A stretch of DNA of 64,000 nt from assembly GCF_029813785.1 (NCBI RefSeq), contig NZ_JARVKY010000003.1, forward strand, positions 62,001 to 126,000, read 5' to 3'. This document shows, piece after piece, positions 18,494-26,313 of this stretch (positions within the stretch are counted from its first letter, which is position 1; each line of letters opens with the position of its first letter). The notes under the pieces are model-generated. The model did no database searches, was not told the DNA's origin, and saw only the letters and a program-made list of their open reading frames with translations. Position numbers and translations under genes: made by a program. Origin of the DNA: Streptomyces sp. DH41. GTDB lineage: Bacteria > Actinomycetota > Actinomycetes > Streptomycetales > Streptomycetaceae.

Positions 18494-19135
18494 GTGCTTG
18501 AGACCATCGTGTTCGACGTCGGTGAAACGATCACTCGTGACGACCGATACTGGGCGTCATGGGCTGATTGGCTCGACGTTCCTCGCCATACACTGTCCGC
18601 CCTGGTCGGGGCCGTCGTGGCCCAGGGCCGTGACAACGCTGACGCGCTGCGTCTGGTGCGTCCGGAGATTGACGTCACCGCCGAGTACCAGGCCCGAGAC
18701 GCCGCCGGCCATGGAGAGAACCTCGACGACAGTGATCTGTACGAGGATGTCCGCCCTGCGCTGTCCGTGCTGCGGAGCATGGGGAAACGCGTGATCATCG
18801 CCGGGAACCAGACTGAACGCGCCGGCCGACTGCTGCGCGACCTTGACCTTCCAGCGGACTTGATCGTCACCTCTGGAGAGTGGGGCGTGGCCAAGCCGCA
18901 GCCCGAGTTCTTTCACCGAGTGATCGAAGTCGCGCAGGCGGCGCCGGGGGAGACCCTGTACGTCGGCGACCACCCAGCCAACGATGTGTTTCCGGCGAAG
19001 GCTGCGGGAATGCGGTGCGCGCACCTTCGCCGCGGCCCCTGGGGCCATTTGTGGGCGGACGATCCGGATGTGGTCGCGGCAGCGGATTGGCGAATCCAGA
19101 GCCTCACCGAGCTCGCCGCGCTCGTCCGTAGTTGA
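18494..19135 (+). CDS. HAD-superfamily hydrolase
   Basis: A 213-residue HAD phosphatase-like protein. Motif I is IVFDVGETI, where the second Asp of the usual DxD is replaced by Glu (D-V-G-E-T). Motif II lies in VIIAGNQ, where the expected Ser/Thr region reads AGNQ. Motif III is near KPQPEFF (Lys), and motif IV is YVGDHPANDV with intact acidic residues. It could be a nucleotidase, an REG-2-like HAD or a phosphoglycolate phosphatase relative. A GTG at 18494 gives the standard compact start; a GTG at 18473 is the alternative. Codon usage is visibly less GC3-biased than in flanking genes, which fits an acquired segment. Confidence 0.8.
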   Translation: MLETIVFDVGETITRDDRYWASWADWLDVPRHTLSALVGAVVAQGRDNADALRLVRPEIDVTAEYQARDAAGHGENLDDSDLYEDVRPALSVLRSMGKRVIIAGNQTERAGRLLRDLDLPADLIVTSGEWGVAKPQPEFFHRVIEVAQAAPGETLYVGDHPANDVFPAKAAGMRCAHLRRGPWGHLWADDPDVVAAADWRIQSLTELAALVRS

Positions 19136-19144
19136 CCGATACAA

Positions 19145-19177
19145 AACGGCCCCACCAACGCAAGTCGGTGGGCCGTT
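19145..19177 (+). terminator. hairpin terminator after the HAD gene
   Basis: AACGGCCC(C)ACC pairs with GGTGGGCCGTT across a 10-nt loop, giving an 11-bp stem with one bulge. It starts 10 bp behind the HAD stop and is followed by a T/C-containing stretch (CGTGC), not a long T run. It probably separates the HAD gene from the XRE regulator. Confidence 0.6.
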
Positions 19178-19240
19178 CGTGCACACGCAGCGTGCGGGCG
19201 CGAGTACCGTTCGGAGTGGCCGCACCGAACTGGAGTCAGT

Positions 19241-20428
19241 ATGCCTGCACTTACGGACAACGGAGTGGGCCGGCGCATCGCCTACTACCGCAGCGTGGTC
19301 CGTCCCAAGCTGACACAGCAGCAGCTCGCCGACGCGGCCTGCGTCGCGCTCGGCACCGTCCGGAAGATTGAGCGCGGCGAACGCGGCGTCACCGAGGCCA
19401 CTCTGGAAGCCGTTGCGGATGCCCTGGGTGTCGATCCTGCTCGCCTGCGTTCAGATCGCCATGCTGCACAGACTCGTGTTCACGCCGCCCTGCCTGCGCT
19501 CTCTGCTGCGATCGCCACCTACGACCTGCCCGACGAGGGGCCGGTCCGCCCGCTGCGCGACCTCCGAATCGCGGTCGCGGAAGCAGCACGATGGCGCGTG
19601 GCGGCGCAGTACACGAGGATCGTCCGGGCGCTCCCCGACCTGCTGATCGAACTGGCCTGTGCGTTCCACCACGCGCCCGCCGCAAATCGAGCAGAGTTGG
19701 CTGGGCTCTTGGTCGGGGCCTACCGCTCTGCAGACGCCGTCGCGTACAAGTTCGGCGCGCGAGACCTGTCTGCCCGCCTCATCGACCTGATGCGGTGGGC
19801 GGTTCCCGAAGCCAGCGATCCGATGCTGACCGCGTCCGTCGCCTATGTACGCACCGAGACGTTCTTCGCGGCGCGCGCCCACGCTGCCGGCCTGCGGGCG
19901 TTGGAGCAGGCGCTGGACACGGCTCCTGCGCCCGTGGGCGCATTGGCCATCGCGGCCCGCGGCGCACTCCACATGAGAGCAGCAGTCATCGCTGGCAGGG
20001 CAGAGGACTCCGCTGCCGCAACCGGCCACCTGGATGACGCCCGCGAGCTCGCCGACCAGGTATCCGAAGACGTGTACTGCGGCACTGCATTCGGCCCCGA
20101 CTCAGTACGGACGCACGAGGTGTCGGTCGCCGTCAGCCTGGGAGACGAACACGTCGGCCGTGCCCTGGACATCGCCAGCAAGTGGAAACCTCCCAAGGAC
20201 CTGCAGGCGGAGCGCCGCAGCGGCTTCTACATCGAACTCGCCCGCGCCCAGCTGTGGACTGGGCTTGCCGATGACGCGTTCGAGTCTCTGAGGGTTGCCC
20301 GACACATCGCGCCGCAGCACACGCGGGAGCACCCGTGGGTCCGCGAAGACGCGGCAAAGCTGCGCCGTCTGAAGCGAGCGGATTCGGAAACGCTGACGCA
20401 CTTCGCTGAGTGGTGCGCGGCAACCTGA
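19241..20428 (+). CDS. XRE-family regulator with large helical C-terminal domain
   Basis: A 395-residue protein. Residues 8-65 are an XRE-type HTH (GRRIAYYRS, then LTQQQLADAACVALGTVRKIERGERGV, then LEAVADALGV). Residues 85-395 are alpha-helical with TPR-like spacing and many Ala/Leu/Arg helices; they resemble the sensory half of the XRE regulators that accompany Streptomyces small-gene cassettes and RiPP clusters. It is a plausible regulator of the downstream operon at 20511-24156, with the hairpin or operator at 20441-20459 between them. Ligand and direction of control are unknown. The ATG at 19241 follows GGAGTCAG. Confidence 0.8.
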   Translation: MPALTDNGVGRRIAYYRSVVRPKLTQQQLADAACVALGTVRKIERGERGVTEATLEAVADALGVDPARLRSDRHAAQTRVHAALPALSAAIATYDLPDEGPVRPLRDLRIAVAEAARWRVAAQYTRIVRALPDLLIELACAFHHAPAANRAELAGLLVGAYRSADAVAYKFGARDLSARLIDLMRWAVPEASDPMLTASVAYVRTETFFAARAHAAGLRALEQALDTAPAPVGALAIAARGALHMRAAVIAGRAEDSAAATGHLDDARELADQVSEDVYCGTAFGPDSVRTHEVSVAVSLGDEHVGRALDIASKWKPPKDLQAERRSGFYIELARAQLWTGLADDAFESLRVARHIAPQHTREHPWVREDAAKLRRLKRADSETLTHFAEWCAAT

Positions 20429-20440
20429 GCGGACTACCCG

Positions 20441-20459
20441 GTACCCCTTGCTGGGGTAC
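20441..20459 (+). promoter_or_regulatory. perfect inverted repeat GTACCCC-N5-GGGGTAC
   Basis: A 7-bp perfect palindrome with a 5-nt centre lies 12 bp behind the XRE regulator stop and 51 bp before the next start codon. Its position suits an operator for that regulator; as RNA it would form a short hairpin. It lacks a T run, so it is not a convincing terminator. Confidence 0.4.
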
Positions 20460-20510
20460 TTGTGCACTTCGCTGGCGCCCATCATCTGTTGCACGCGCAG
20501 GAACCAGCAG

Positions 20511-20720
20511 ATGGGAACGGGGATGCCTGACGTACTCCCGCGCGCGCCCGTGGTCATTCACGGGCGCGTGAGCCTTGTCCCCCTGCATGGCGAGGCCTGT
20601 TTCGACTGTGGAGCCATCCACAAGACCTTGCGCGCAGCTGGGCATGTCGTGATCCGAGGCAGCAATCGCGTGTGGGAGACCGTCACGTGCGGGTGCCGCA
20701 GCGAAGGGGTCACCACGTGA
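20511..20720 (+). CDS. small zinc-ribbon-like protein
   Basis: A 69-residue protein with two cysteine pairs, CFDC near residue 37 and CGC near residue 62, plus nearby His residues, arranged like a small zinc ribbon. No family name comes to mind. It opens the small-gene operon in front of the graspetide cluster. Two in-frame starts are possible, ATG 20511 (AGGA at 8 nt) and ATG 20523; the first is listed. Composition is less GC3-biased than core genes. Confidence 0.6.
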   Translation: MGTGMPDVLPRAPVVIHGRVSLVPLHGEACFDCGAIHKTLRAAGHVVIRGSNRVWETVTCGCRSEGVTT

Positions 20721-20811
20721 CCGGTGCACGGACGATCCATAGACCCCGGCGACCGCTCGCGACGGCCCCGGGGCGTGGCCAACGCTCATTCCGGAGAGGG
20801 AGCGTCGACAG

Positions 20812-21006
20812 ATGAACGCTACAGCCCGCAGAAAGTCTGGCGCCAGGATGACCTTGCACGTGTATCGGGTGAACCAGGACGGTGCGGTCACCAAGGACTT
20901 CGGCACGGTCCACGTGAAGGGCAAGGAGGCGCCGCTCCCGGTCCGCGACGCGTACCCGCCCTGCCGGTGCCCGCGCCACCGCGCCGCACAGGCGGCGGTC
21001 CGGTGA
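20812..21006 (+). CDS. hypothetical small protein of the DUF6415 cassette
   Basis: A 64-residue protein: basic N-terminus, a central strand-like segment (MTLHVYRVNQDGAVTKDFGTVHV) and a C-terminal CRCPRHR motif that may bind metal. No function is known. It has a strong GGAGAGGGAG site 9 nt upstream and ends with GTGA overlapping the next start codon, so translation is coupled to the DUF6415 gene. Confidence 0.65.
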   Translation: MNATARRKSGARMTLHVYRVNQDGAVTKDFGTVHVKGKEAPLPVRDAYPPCRCPRHRAAQAAVR

Positions 21007-21377
21007 GTGTTGCCTGGCAGCCCACGGCGACCGTGCCCGTCGATCTGGAGAAGATGCGCGAGACCGTGCGTGCTCTCCTCGACGCCGACGGAGGCCCCGT
21101 CCTCCCGGAACCGCCCGACACCCACGTGACGGTCCTGACCGAGCTGCTGCGCGGCCACCTGGAGGTGATGGTCCGCGAGGTGGAGACGGCGGCCGGGAAG
21201 CTGCCGGACACCATCCCGCGGTACTGCGCCCTCGCCTGCGTCGGCGAAGCCCGCGGCAAGCTCCGTGTCGCCCCCGCCGCGCAGCCCGGCGGCGCCGTCG
21301 CCTACGCGCGCCGCCTGGCCCGCGTCCTGGCAGCCCTGTGCGACCACCACGAACTCATGGACGGCGAACCCGCATGA
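21003..21377 (+). CDS. DUF6415 family protein
   Basis: A 124-residue all-helical protein matching what I know of DUF6415, a family labelled natural product biosynthesis protein in actinobacteria. The typical elements are ELLRGHLEVMVREVE, the LACVGEARGKLR motif (two central helices), and a C-terminal ARRLARVLAALCDHHE. The biochemical role is unknown; relatives sit beside XRE regulators and RiPP or small-peptide clusters. Its GTG start overlaps the preceding stop by 4 bp and its stop overlaps the next ATG by 4 bp, so it is firmly inside the operon. Confidence 0.7.
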   Translation: MSVAWQPTATVPVDLEKMRETVRALLDADGGPVLPEPPDTHVTVLTELLRGHLEVMVREVETAAGKLPDTIPRYCALACVGEARGKLRVAPAAQPGGAVAYARRLARVLAALCDHHELMDGEPA

Positions 21378-21586
21378 CCGGCGCGGTGCGCGTCTGCTGG
21401 CACTGCGATGAACCGATCACCGACCCGGAGGACGCGGTCCTGGTCGCACACGAGCCCGGCAACTACGGGCCGGGCTGGAACGTGTGGGCCCACCAGGCGC
21501 ACGCCGACCGGATCGAGCCGCACCCGGGGGCCGTTCGCGCCCTGGCCCGCATCCTGCTTGCGCGTACGTTCCCGCAGGGCGGCTGA
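21374..21586 (+). CDS. small CxxC protein
   Basis: A 70-residue protein with a CWHCDEPI motif near residue 8 and HQAH further in, possibly a one-zinc fold. The sequence NYGPGWNVWAHQAHADRIEPHP is rich in aromatic residues and histidine. I cannot assign a function. ATGA overlap with the DUF6415 stop shows translational coupling. It is the last small gene before a 208-bp gap that leads to the RiPP precursor. Confidence 0.6.
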   Translation: MTGAVRVCWHCDEPITDPEDAVLVAHEPGNYGPGWNVWAHQAHADRIEPHPGAVRALARILLARTFPQGG

Positions 21587-21639
21587 CCGCCCTGCCTGCC
21601 CCGGCGCGCAAGGCGTCCCATGGCGACCGCAGGGTCAGG

Positions 21640-21659
21640 GTCGCACTCCGTCGCACTCC
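21640..21659 (+). repeat. tandem direct repeat of GTCGCACTCC
   Basis: Two perfect 10-bp copies stand head to tail in the region before the RiPP precursor gene, about 135 bp upstream of its start. The 10-bp spacing equals one helical turn, as expected for a direct-repeat activator site. The rest of 21587-21794 shows no other recognisable element. Confidence 0.35.
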
Positions 21660-21794
21660 ATGAACGCCCGTCCAGTCGAAGGACCACAAGCCGTCGGCGG
21701 GACGGGTCCCGCAACTCCCGCTCCGGGCTCCAACCCTGGACAGGTCGAGCCCCGGGGCGGGTCCACCCGCACCACAACACGAAAGGACGATCCG

Positions 21795-22088
21795 TTGTTT
21801 GCTCACTCTGACCGGCTCCCGACCGGGACGCCGCTGCCGACCGGCACGCTCACCCCGACCCCGTGGGGCGTACGCCGCATGGCCCCCTACCCGTCGCCCG
21901 CCCTGGGCTACGCCAAAGCCGTCCTGGACCCGACCACCCAGACCACCCGGTACTTCGACGACCGCGGCAAGGTGATCGAGATGGGCGGGCACGGCACCAG
22001 TACCGGCACCAACCCGTCCACGGGCACCAGCCCCGACGGCACCGGGTCCGGTACGGACACCGACACCGGGAACGACACCGACCAGTGA
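21795..22088 (+). CDS. tgmA: graspetide precursor peptide (ATP-grasp-modified RiPP)
   Basis: A 97-residue precursor. The leader has TPWGVRRMAPYPSP (residues 21-35) and AVLDPTTQTTRYFDDRGKVIEMGGHGT (42-68), the conserved pattern of putative ATP-grasp-targeted RiPPs. The C-terminal core (about 68-97) contains only Thr, Ser, Gly, Asp, Asn, Pro and Gln, with ten Thr, four Ser and five Asp: hydroxyl donors and carboxyl acceptors for side-chain ester bonds. D81-G82 is a natural aspartimide site for the methyltransferase. The start is a TTG at 21795 behind GAAAGGA at 7 nt, with no better start. The stop overlaps the ATP-grasp start by 4 bp. Confidence 0.85.
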   Translation: MFAHSDRLPTGTPLPTGTLTPTPWGVRRMAPYPSPALGYAKAVLDPTTQTTRYFDDRGKVIEMGGHGTSTGTNPSTGTSPDGTGSGTDTDTGNDTDQ

Positions 22089-23035
22089 CCCGTGTCGGCC
22101 CGGTGCTGGTCGTCACCAACCTTGACGACCCCACGGCCGACGTGGTGATCAGCGAGCTGCACGACCGGGATGTTCCGGTCGTGCGGCTCGACTCGGGGGA
22201 CTTCCCCCACGCCTTGTCGGTCGCGGCCACCATCACGTCAAACGGTGTGGAGGGCACACTGTCCACGCCGTCCCGGACCGCCGACCTCACCGAGGTCCGG
22301 TCCCTGTACTACCGGCGACCCTCCGGGTTCGCCTTCCCACACCTGGAGGACCAGGACGCCCGGTTCGCCGTCGCGCAGGCCCGCTACGGCCTCGGTGGCA
22401 TCCTGGCCTCCCTCCCAAGCTGCCGGTACGTCAACCACCCCCACCACATCGGCGACGCGGAATTCAAGCCTTCCGGCCTCATCGCCGCCGCGCGCGCCGG
22501 TTTCCGCCTCCCGCCCACCACCATCACCAGCGACCCGGATACGGCGAGGGCCTTCATCAAGCAGCACGGCCCCGCCATCTACAAGCCGCTCGCGGCGCCG
22601 CTGTACCGCATCGACGGCGTGTCCTCCGTCGTGAAGGTCGCCGAGGTCACGGCCGACGACATCGACGAGACGGTGGCCGGCACCGCGCACCTGTTCCAGC
22701 AGCGCGTGGACAAGACGGCGGACGTACGCGTGACCGTCATCGGCGAGCACGTGTTCGCCGTCCGTATCGGCTCCGACCTGCTGGACTGGCGCACCGACTA
22801 CAGCCGCCTCACCTACAGCGTCGTGCCGCTGCCGCACGGCATCGCCGAATCCCTGCATGCCTACCTGTCCCACTTCGGTCTCGTCTTCGGCGCTTTCGAC
22901 TTCGCCATCGACCGCGAGGGCCGATGGTGGTTCCTGGAGTGCAACCCGTCCGGCCAGTGGTACTGGCTGGAGCACGAGACCGGCCTCCCGATGCTCGCGG
23001 CGATGGCCGACCTCCTGGAAAGGAAAAGCCGCTGA
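22085..23035 (+). CDS. tgmB: ATP-grasp ribosomal peptide maturase (graspetide synthetase)
   Basis: A 316-residue ATP-grasp ligase expected to form omega-ester bonds between Thr/Ser hydroxyls and Asp carboxyls of the precursor. Family features: N-terminal VLVVTNLDDPTADVV and VVRLDSGDFP, the segment SLYYRRPSGFAFP, nucleotide-binding IYKPLAAP (Lys near residue 165), DVRVTVIGEHVFAVRI, and the metal-binding C-terminal FDFAIDREGRWWFLECNPSGQW. This is the SAV_5884-like class found with PCMT-like methyltransferases. GTGA overlap with the precursor stop and TGATG overlap with the methyltransferase give a tight three-gene unit. Confidence 0.92.
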   Translation: MTRVGPVLVVTNLDDPTADVVISELHDRDVPVVRLDSGDFPHALSVAATITSNGVEGTLSTPSRTADLTEVRSLYYRRPSGFAFPHLEDQDARFAVAQARYGLGGILASLPSCRYVNHPHHIGDAEFKPSGLIAAARAGFRLPPTTITSDPDTARAFIKQHGPAIYKPLAAPLYRIDGVSSVVKVAEVTADDIDETVAGTAHLFQQRVDKTADVRVTVIGEHVFAVRIGSDLLDWRTDYSRLTYSVVPLPHGIAESLHAYLSHFGLVFGAFDFAIDREGRWWFLECNPSGQWYWLEHETGLPMLAAMADLLERKSR

Positions 23036-24156
23036 TGACCGTCCTGGACTCCGCAGCCCTGCGCCGGTATCTCGCCGACCGTCTCACCGAAAGCGGAGCC
23101 CTGCGCACCGACCAGTGGCGTGCGGCCGTAGAAACCGTGCCCCGGCACGAGTTCCTGAGAGGCGGCTTCTTCCGACGCTTCGGCAGCGCCTGGCGGCCGG
23201 TGCCCGCCGACCGGGAAGGCTGGCTGGAGCTCTGCTACACAGACGAGTCGCTGGTCACCCAGATCGCGGGCACCATCGTGCCTGGTGATATCCGCGGCGA
23301 GATCCTGCGCGAACCCACCTCCTCCAGCACTCTGCCCAGCCTGGTCGTGCGGATGCTCGAAGACCTCCAGGTCCAAGACGGCCACCGGGTCCTGGAAATC
23401 GGCACCGGCACCGGATACTCCACCGGCCTGCTCTGCCACCGACTCGGAGACGAGCTCGTGACGTCGGTGGAGGTGGACGACGGCGTGTCCAGCCGGGCCG
23501 GCGTCGGCCTGGGCGCCTGCGGCTACTTCCCCGACCTGGTCGTCGGCGACGGCCTGGCCGGGCACAAGGACGGCGCCCCCTACGACCGGGTCATCGCCAC
23601 GTGCGGGGTGCGGGAGCTGCCGCACACGTGGATCGAGCAGACCAAGCCGGGCGGCATCATCCTCGCCACCCTGTGCGGGTGGATGCATTCCTCCGAACTC
23701 GCCAGGCTGACCGTCGGTCACGACGGCGTGGCCCACGGCCGGCTGCTGGGAGGGCATGTTCAGTTCATGCTGGCCCGTCCGCAGATGCCGCCGCCCCTCG
23801 GCATGCTGCCCGACTTCGACTCGGGCGAGGAACGGCAGACCCGGGTCGGTTCCGATGTCCTGGACGACTGGGACGCCCGGTTCGTCGCCCAGCTCGCGGC
23901 ACCGCGCGCACAGCGCCTCAGCTTGACGCTGGAGGACAGGACCCGGCACGTCCTGGTCGATGTGGAGGCCGGCGCCTGGGCGGCCCTCGCCCTGGACGGC
24001 AAGCAGTGGACCGTCCGGCAGGGTGGGCCGGTGCAGCTGTGGGACGCGGTGGAGGATCATCTGCTGCGCTGGCAGGTGGACGGATCTCCGACCACGGACC
24101 GCTTCGAGGTCATGGTCACGCCCGAGGGGCAGCGGGTCACCTGGCCCGTTGTCTGA
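23035..24156 (+). CDS. tgmC: PCMT-like O-methyltransferase of the graspetide system
   Basis: A 373-residue protein. The core at about 95-230 is a protein-L-isoaspartate-type SAM methyltransferase: the ILREPTSSSTLPSLV region before motif I, then RVLEIGTGTGYSTGLL (motif I, SAM binding), VTSVEVDD, and YDRVIATCGVRELPHTWIEQTKPGG. The C-terminal third is a lineage-specific domain found in graspetide clusters. Studied homologues methylate an Asp of the crosslinked peptide, which cyclises to an aspartimide. Residue-level target here (D81 or another core Asp) is inference. A strong hairpin terminator follows 12 bp after the stop. Confidence 0.9.
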   Translation: MTVLDSAALRRYLADRLTESGALRTDQWRAAVETVPRHEFLRGGFFRRFGSAWRPVPADREGWLELCYTDESLVTQIAGTIVPGDIRGEILREPTSSSTLPSLVVRMLEDLQVQDGHRVLEIGTGTGYSTGLLCHRLGDELVTSVEVDDGVSSRAGVGLGACGYFPDLVVGDGLAGHKDGAPYDRVIATCGVRELPHTWIEQTKPGGIILATLCGWMHSSELARLTVGHDGVAHGRLLGGHVQFMLARPQMPPPLGMLPDFDSGEERQTRVGSDVLDDWDARFVAQLAAPRAQRLSLTLEDRTRHVLVDVEAGAWAALALDGKQWTVRQGGPVQLWDAVEDHLLRWQVDGSPTTDRFEVMVTPEGQRVTWPVV

Positions 24157-24168
24157 CGGGCCTCGTGC

Positions 24169-24211
24169 GGCCACGCCTGTCCGCCCCCCCCGGTGGCGGA
24201 CGGGCGTGGCC
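24169..24211 (+). terminator. strong hairpin terminator closing the graspetide operon
   Basis: GGCCACGCC-TGTCCGCC pairs with GGCGGACGGGCGTGGCC around a C-rich loop: a 15-17-bp GC stem with minor mismatches. It is typical of Streptomyces terminators without a T run and marks the right edge of the accessory segment. Confidence 0.75.
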
Positions 24212-24336
24212 TCAGTCGTTGATGAGTACGGTCACGTGTCCACGACCGCCTCTGTCACACGATCGCCATCTGGCCGACATGACACCCCCTGCCGTCAGGA
24301 GCCCCGGAACGCCCTCTTCTGTCCGGCAGTTGACCG

Positions 24337-26313
24337 ATGTACCGTCCGCGCATGCCGATACGCACGCGCTTCACGATCTGGAGACCGCTCGCGACGGTGG
24401 CCACGGCCGCTCTCATGGCAACCCTTCTCACGCCCGCCGCGACGGCCCACCCCGCGACCCCGCCACAGAGCGAACCCGTCCACTCCTACGAAGACGCCAT
24501 CCGCGAGGCCGTCTGGGTGGACACCGGATACGACGGGGACGGTGACGGCGAGGACGACCGCGTCGCCGTCGACATCGTCCGCCCCCGCGAACCCGCGCGG
24601 CAGGGCCACAAGATCCCCGTCATCATGGACGCCAGCCCGTACTACTCCTGCTGCGGGCGCGGCAACGAGAGCCAGAAGAAGACCTACGACGCCGACGGCG
24701 ACGTCGACGGCATGCCGCTGTACTACGACAACTACTTCGTGCCGCGCGGTTACGCCTTCGTCGGCGTCGACCTGGCCGGCACCAACCGCTCGGACGGCTG
24801 CGTCGACGTCGGCGGACGCTCCGACATCCAGTCCGCGAAGGCCGTCGTCGACTGGCTGAACGGCCGCGGGAAGGCGTACACCAGCCGCACCGGCGGCGAG
24901 CGCGCCAAGGCGGGCTGGACCAACGGCAAAACGGGAATGATCGGCAAGAGCTGGGACGGCACCATCGCCAACGGCGTCGCCGCCACCGGCGTCGAGGGCC
25001 TGGAGACCATCGTCCCGATCGCCGCCATCTCCTCCTGGTACGACTACTACTTCAGCCAGGGCGCCCCGCTCTACGGCTCCGGCCCCGAGTGGCTGTCCGA
25101 CTACGTCAACAGCCCCGACGCCCGCGCCCACTGCGACGCCGTGCAGCAGAAGCTCGTCGACGGCGCCCCGCGCACCGGCGACTGGACGCGGCTGTGGAGC
25201 GAACGCGACTACACCGAGGCCGCGAGCAAGGTGAAGGCGAGCGTCTTCCTCGTCCACGGCATGCAGGACCTCAACGTCCGCATGCAGCACGTCGGCCCGT
25301 GGTGGAACGCCCTCGCGAAGAACGGCGTCGACCGCAAGATCTGGCTCTCCCAGACCGGCCACGTCGATCCCTTCGACTTCCGCCGCGCCGAGTGGGTCGA
25401 CACCCTGCACCGCTGGTTCGACCACGAACTCCTCGGCTACGACAACGGCGTCGACCGCGAGCCGATGGCCGACATCGAACGCCGGCCCGACCAGTGGGAG
25501 ACGTCGAGGACCTGGCCACCGCGCTCCACGGCCACCACGACCCTGCGCCCCGCCGACGGCACGCGACCGGGTGTCGGCACCCTCGGCCTGCGCCGGGACC
25601 ACGGCACCGAGACCTTCACCGACGACCCCGCGCTGAACGAGACGGACTGGGCCGCGCGGATCGACGAGCCCACCCCGGGCAAGGCCGGATTCGTCACCGG
25701 CCCGCTCACCCGCGACCTGCGTCTGTCCGGCGCCTCCGAGGTCACCGTCACCGCGCGGTCCAGCACCCCGACGGCCCACCTCTCCGCCGTACTCGTCGAC
25801 CTCGGCCCCGACACCATCCGCGACTACGCCGATCGGGGCGAGGGCATCACCACCCGCACCGACCGCACCTGCTGGGGCCCGAGCACCCCGGGCGACAGCT
25901 CCTGCTACCTGGAGACGGCGACGAAGACCACCGACGTGGACTACACGGTCGTCAGCCGCGGCTGGGCCGACCTCGGCAACCACGCGTCCAAGTGGCGGGG
26001 CCGCCCGCTCACTCCCGGCAAGGCCTACACCGTCACCCTCGACCTGGCGGCCACCGACCACGTCGTCCCGGCCGGCCACCGCCTCGCGCTCATCGTCGCG
26101 GGCACCGACAAGGACCTCATCGACCCTCCCGCCGACACGCCGACACTCACCGTGGACCTCTCCCGCACCTCGGCACGCGTACCGTTCGTCGGCGGCACCG
26201 CCGCGTTCGCCCGGGCCACCGCCGGTACGACAACCGCCACTGCCGCGCCCACGCCGCTCGACGGCGTGACCCCGCCGCACACGACCCACCGCGTCCCGAA
26301 GGGAGCCCGATGA
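24337..26313 (+). CDS. secreted Xaa-Pro dipeptidyl-peptidase (CocE/NonD family)
   Basis: A 658-residue exported serine hydrolase. The signal peptide has an arginine-rich n-region, the hydrophobic core [14 protein letters not shown], and a cleavage-like site after TPAATA. The alpha/beta-hydrolase triad is visible as S205 (GKSWDG), D311 (GMQDLNV) and H342 (TGHVDP). The C-terminal jelly-roll PepX_C domain follows residue 400. It should release Xaa-Pro dipeptides from the N-terminus of extracellular peptides. The start is ATG 24337, or ATG 24352 (MPIRTRF), which gives a neater n-region. Its stop overlaps the M14 peptidase start (ATGA), so both secreted peptidases are co-translated. Confidence 0.9.
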   Translation: MYRPRMPIRTRFTIWRPLATVATAALMATLLTPAATAHPATPPQSEPVHSYEDAIREAVWVDTGYDGDGDGEDDRVAVDIVRPREPARQGHKIPVIMDASPYYSCCGRGNESQKKTYDADGDVDGMPLYYDNYFVPRGYAFVGVDLAGTNRSDGCVDVGGRSDIQSAKAVVDWLNGRGKAYTSRTGGERAKAGWTNGKTGMIGKSWDGTIANGVAATGVEGLETIVPIAAISSWYDYYFSQGAPLYGSGPEWLSDYVNSPDARAHCDAVQQKLVDGAPRTGDWTRLWSERDYTEAASKVKASVFLVHGMQDLNVRMQHVGPWWNALAKNGVDRKIWLSQTGHVDPFDFRRAEWVDTLHRWFDHELLGYDNGVDREPMADIERRPDQWETSRTWPPRSTATTTLRPADGTRPGVGTLGLRRDHGTETFTDDPALNETDWAARIDEPTPGKAGFVTGPLTRDLRLSGASEVTVTARSSTPTAHLSAVLVDLGPDTIRDYADRGEGITTRTDRTCWGPSTPGDSSCYLETATKTTDVDYTVVSRGWADLGNHASKWRGRPLTPGKAYTVTLDLAATDHVVPAGHRLALIVAGTDKDLIDPPADTPTLTVDLSRTSARVPFVGGTAAFARATAGTTTATAAPTPLDGVTPPHTTHRVPKGAR

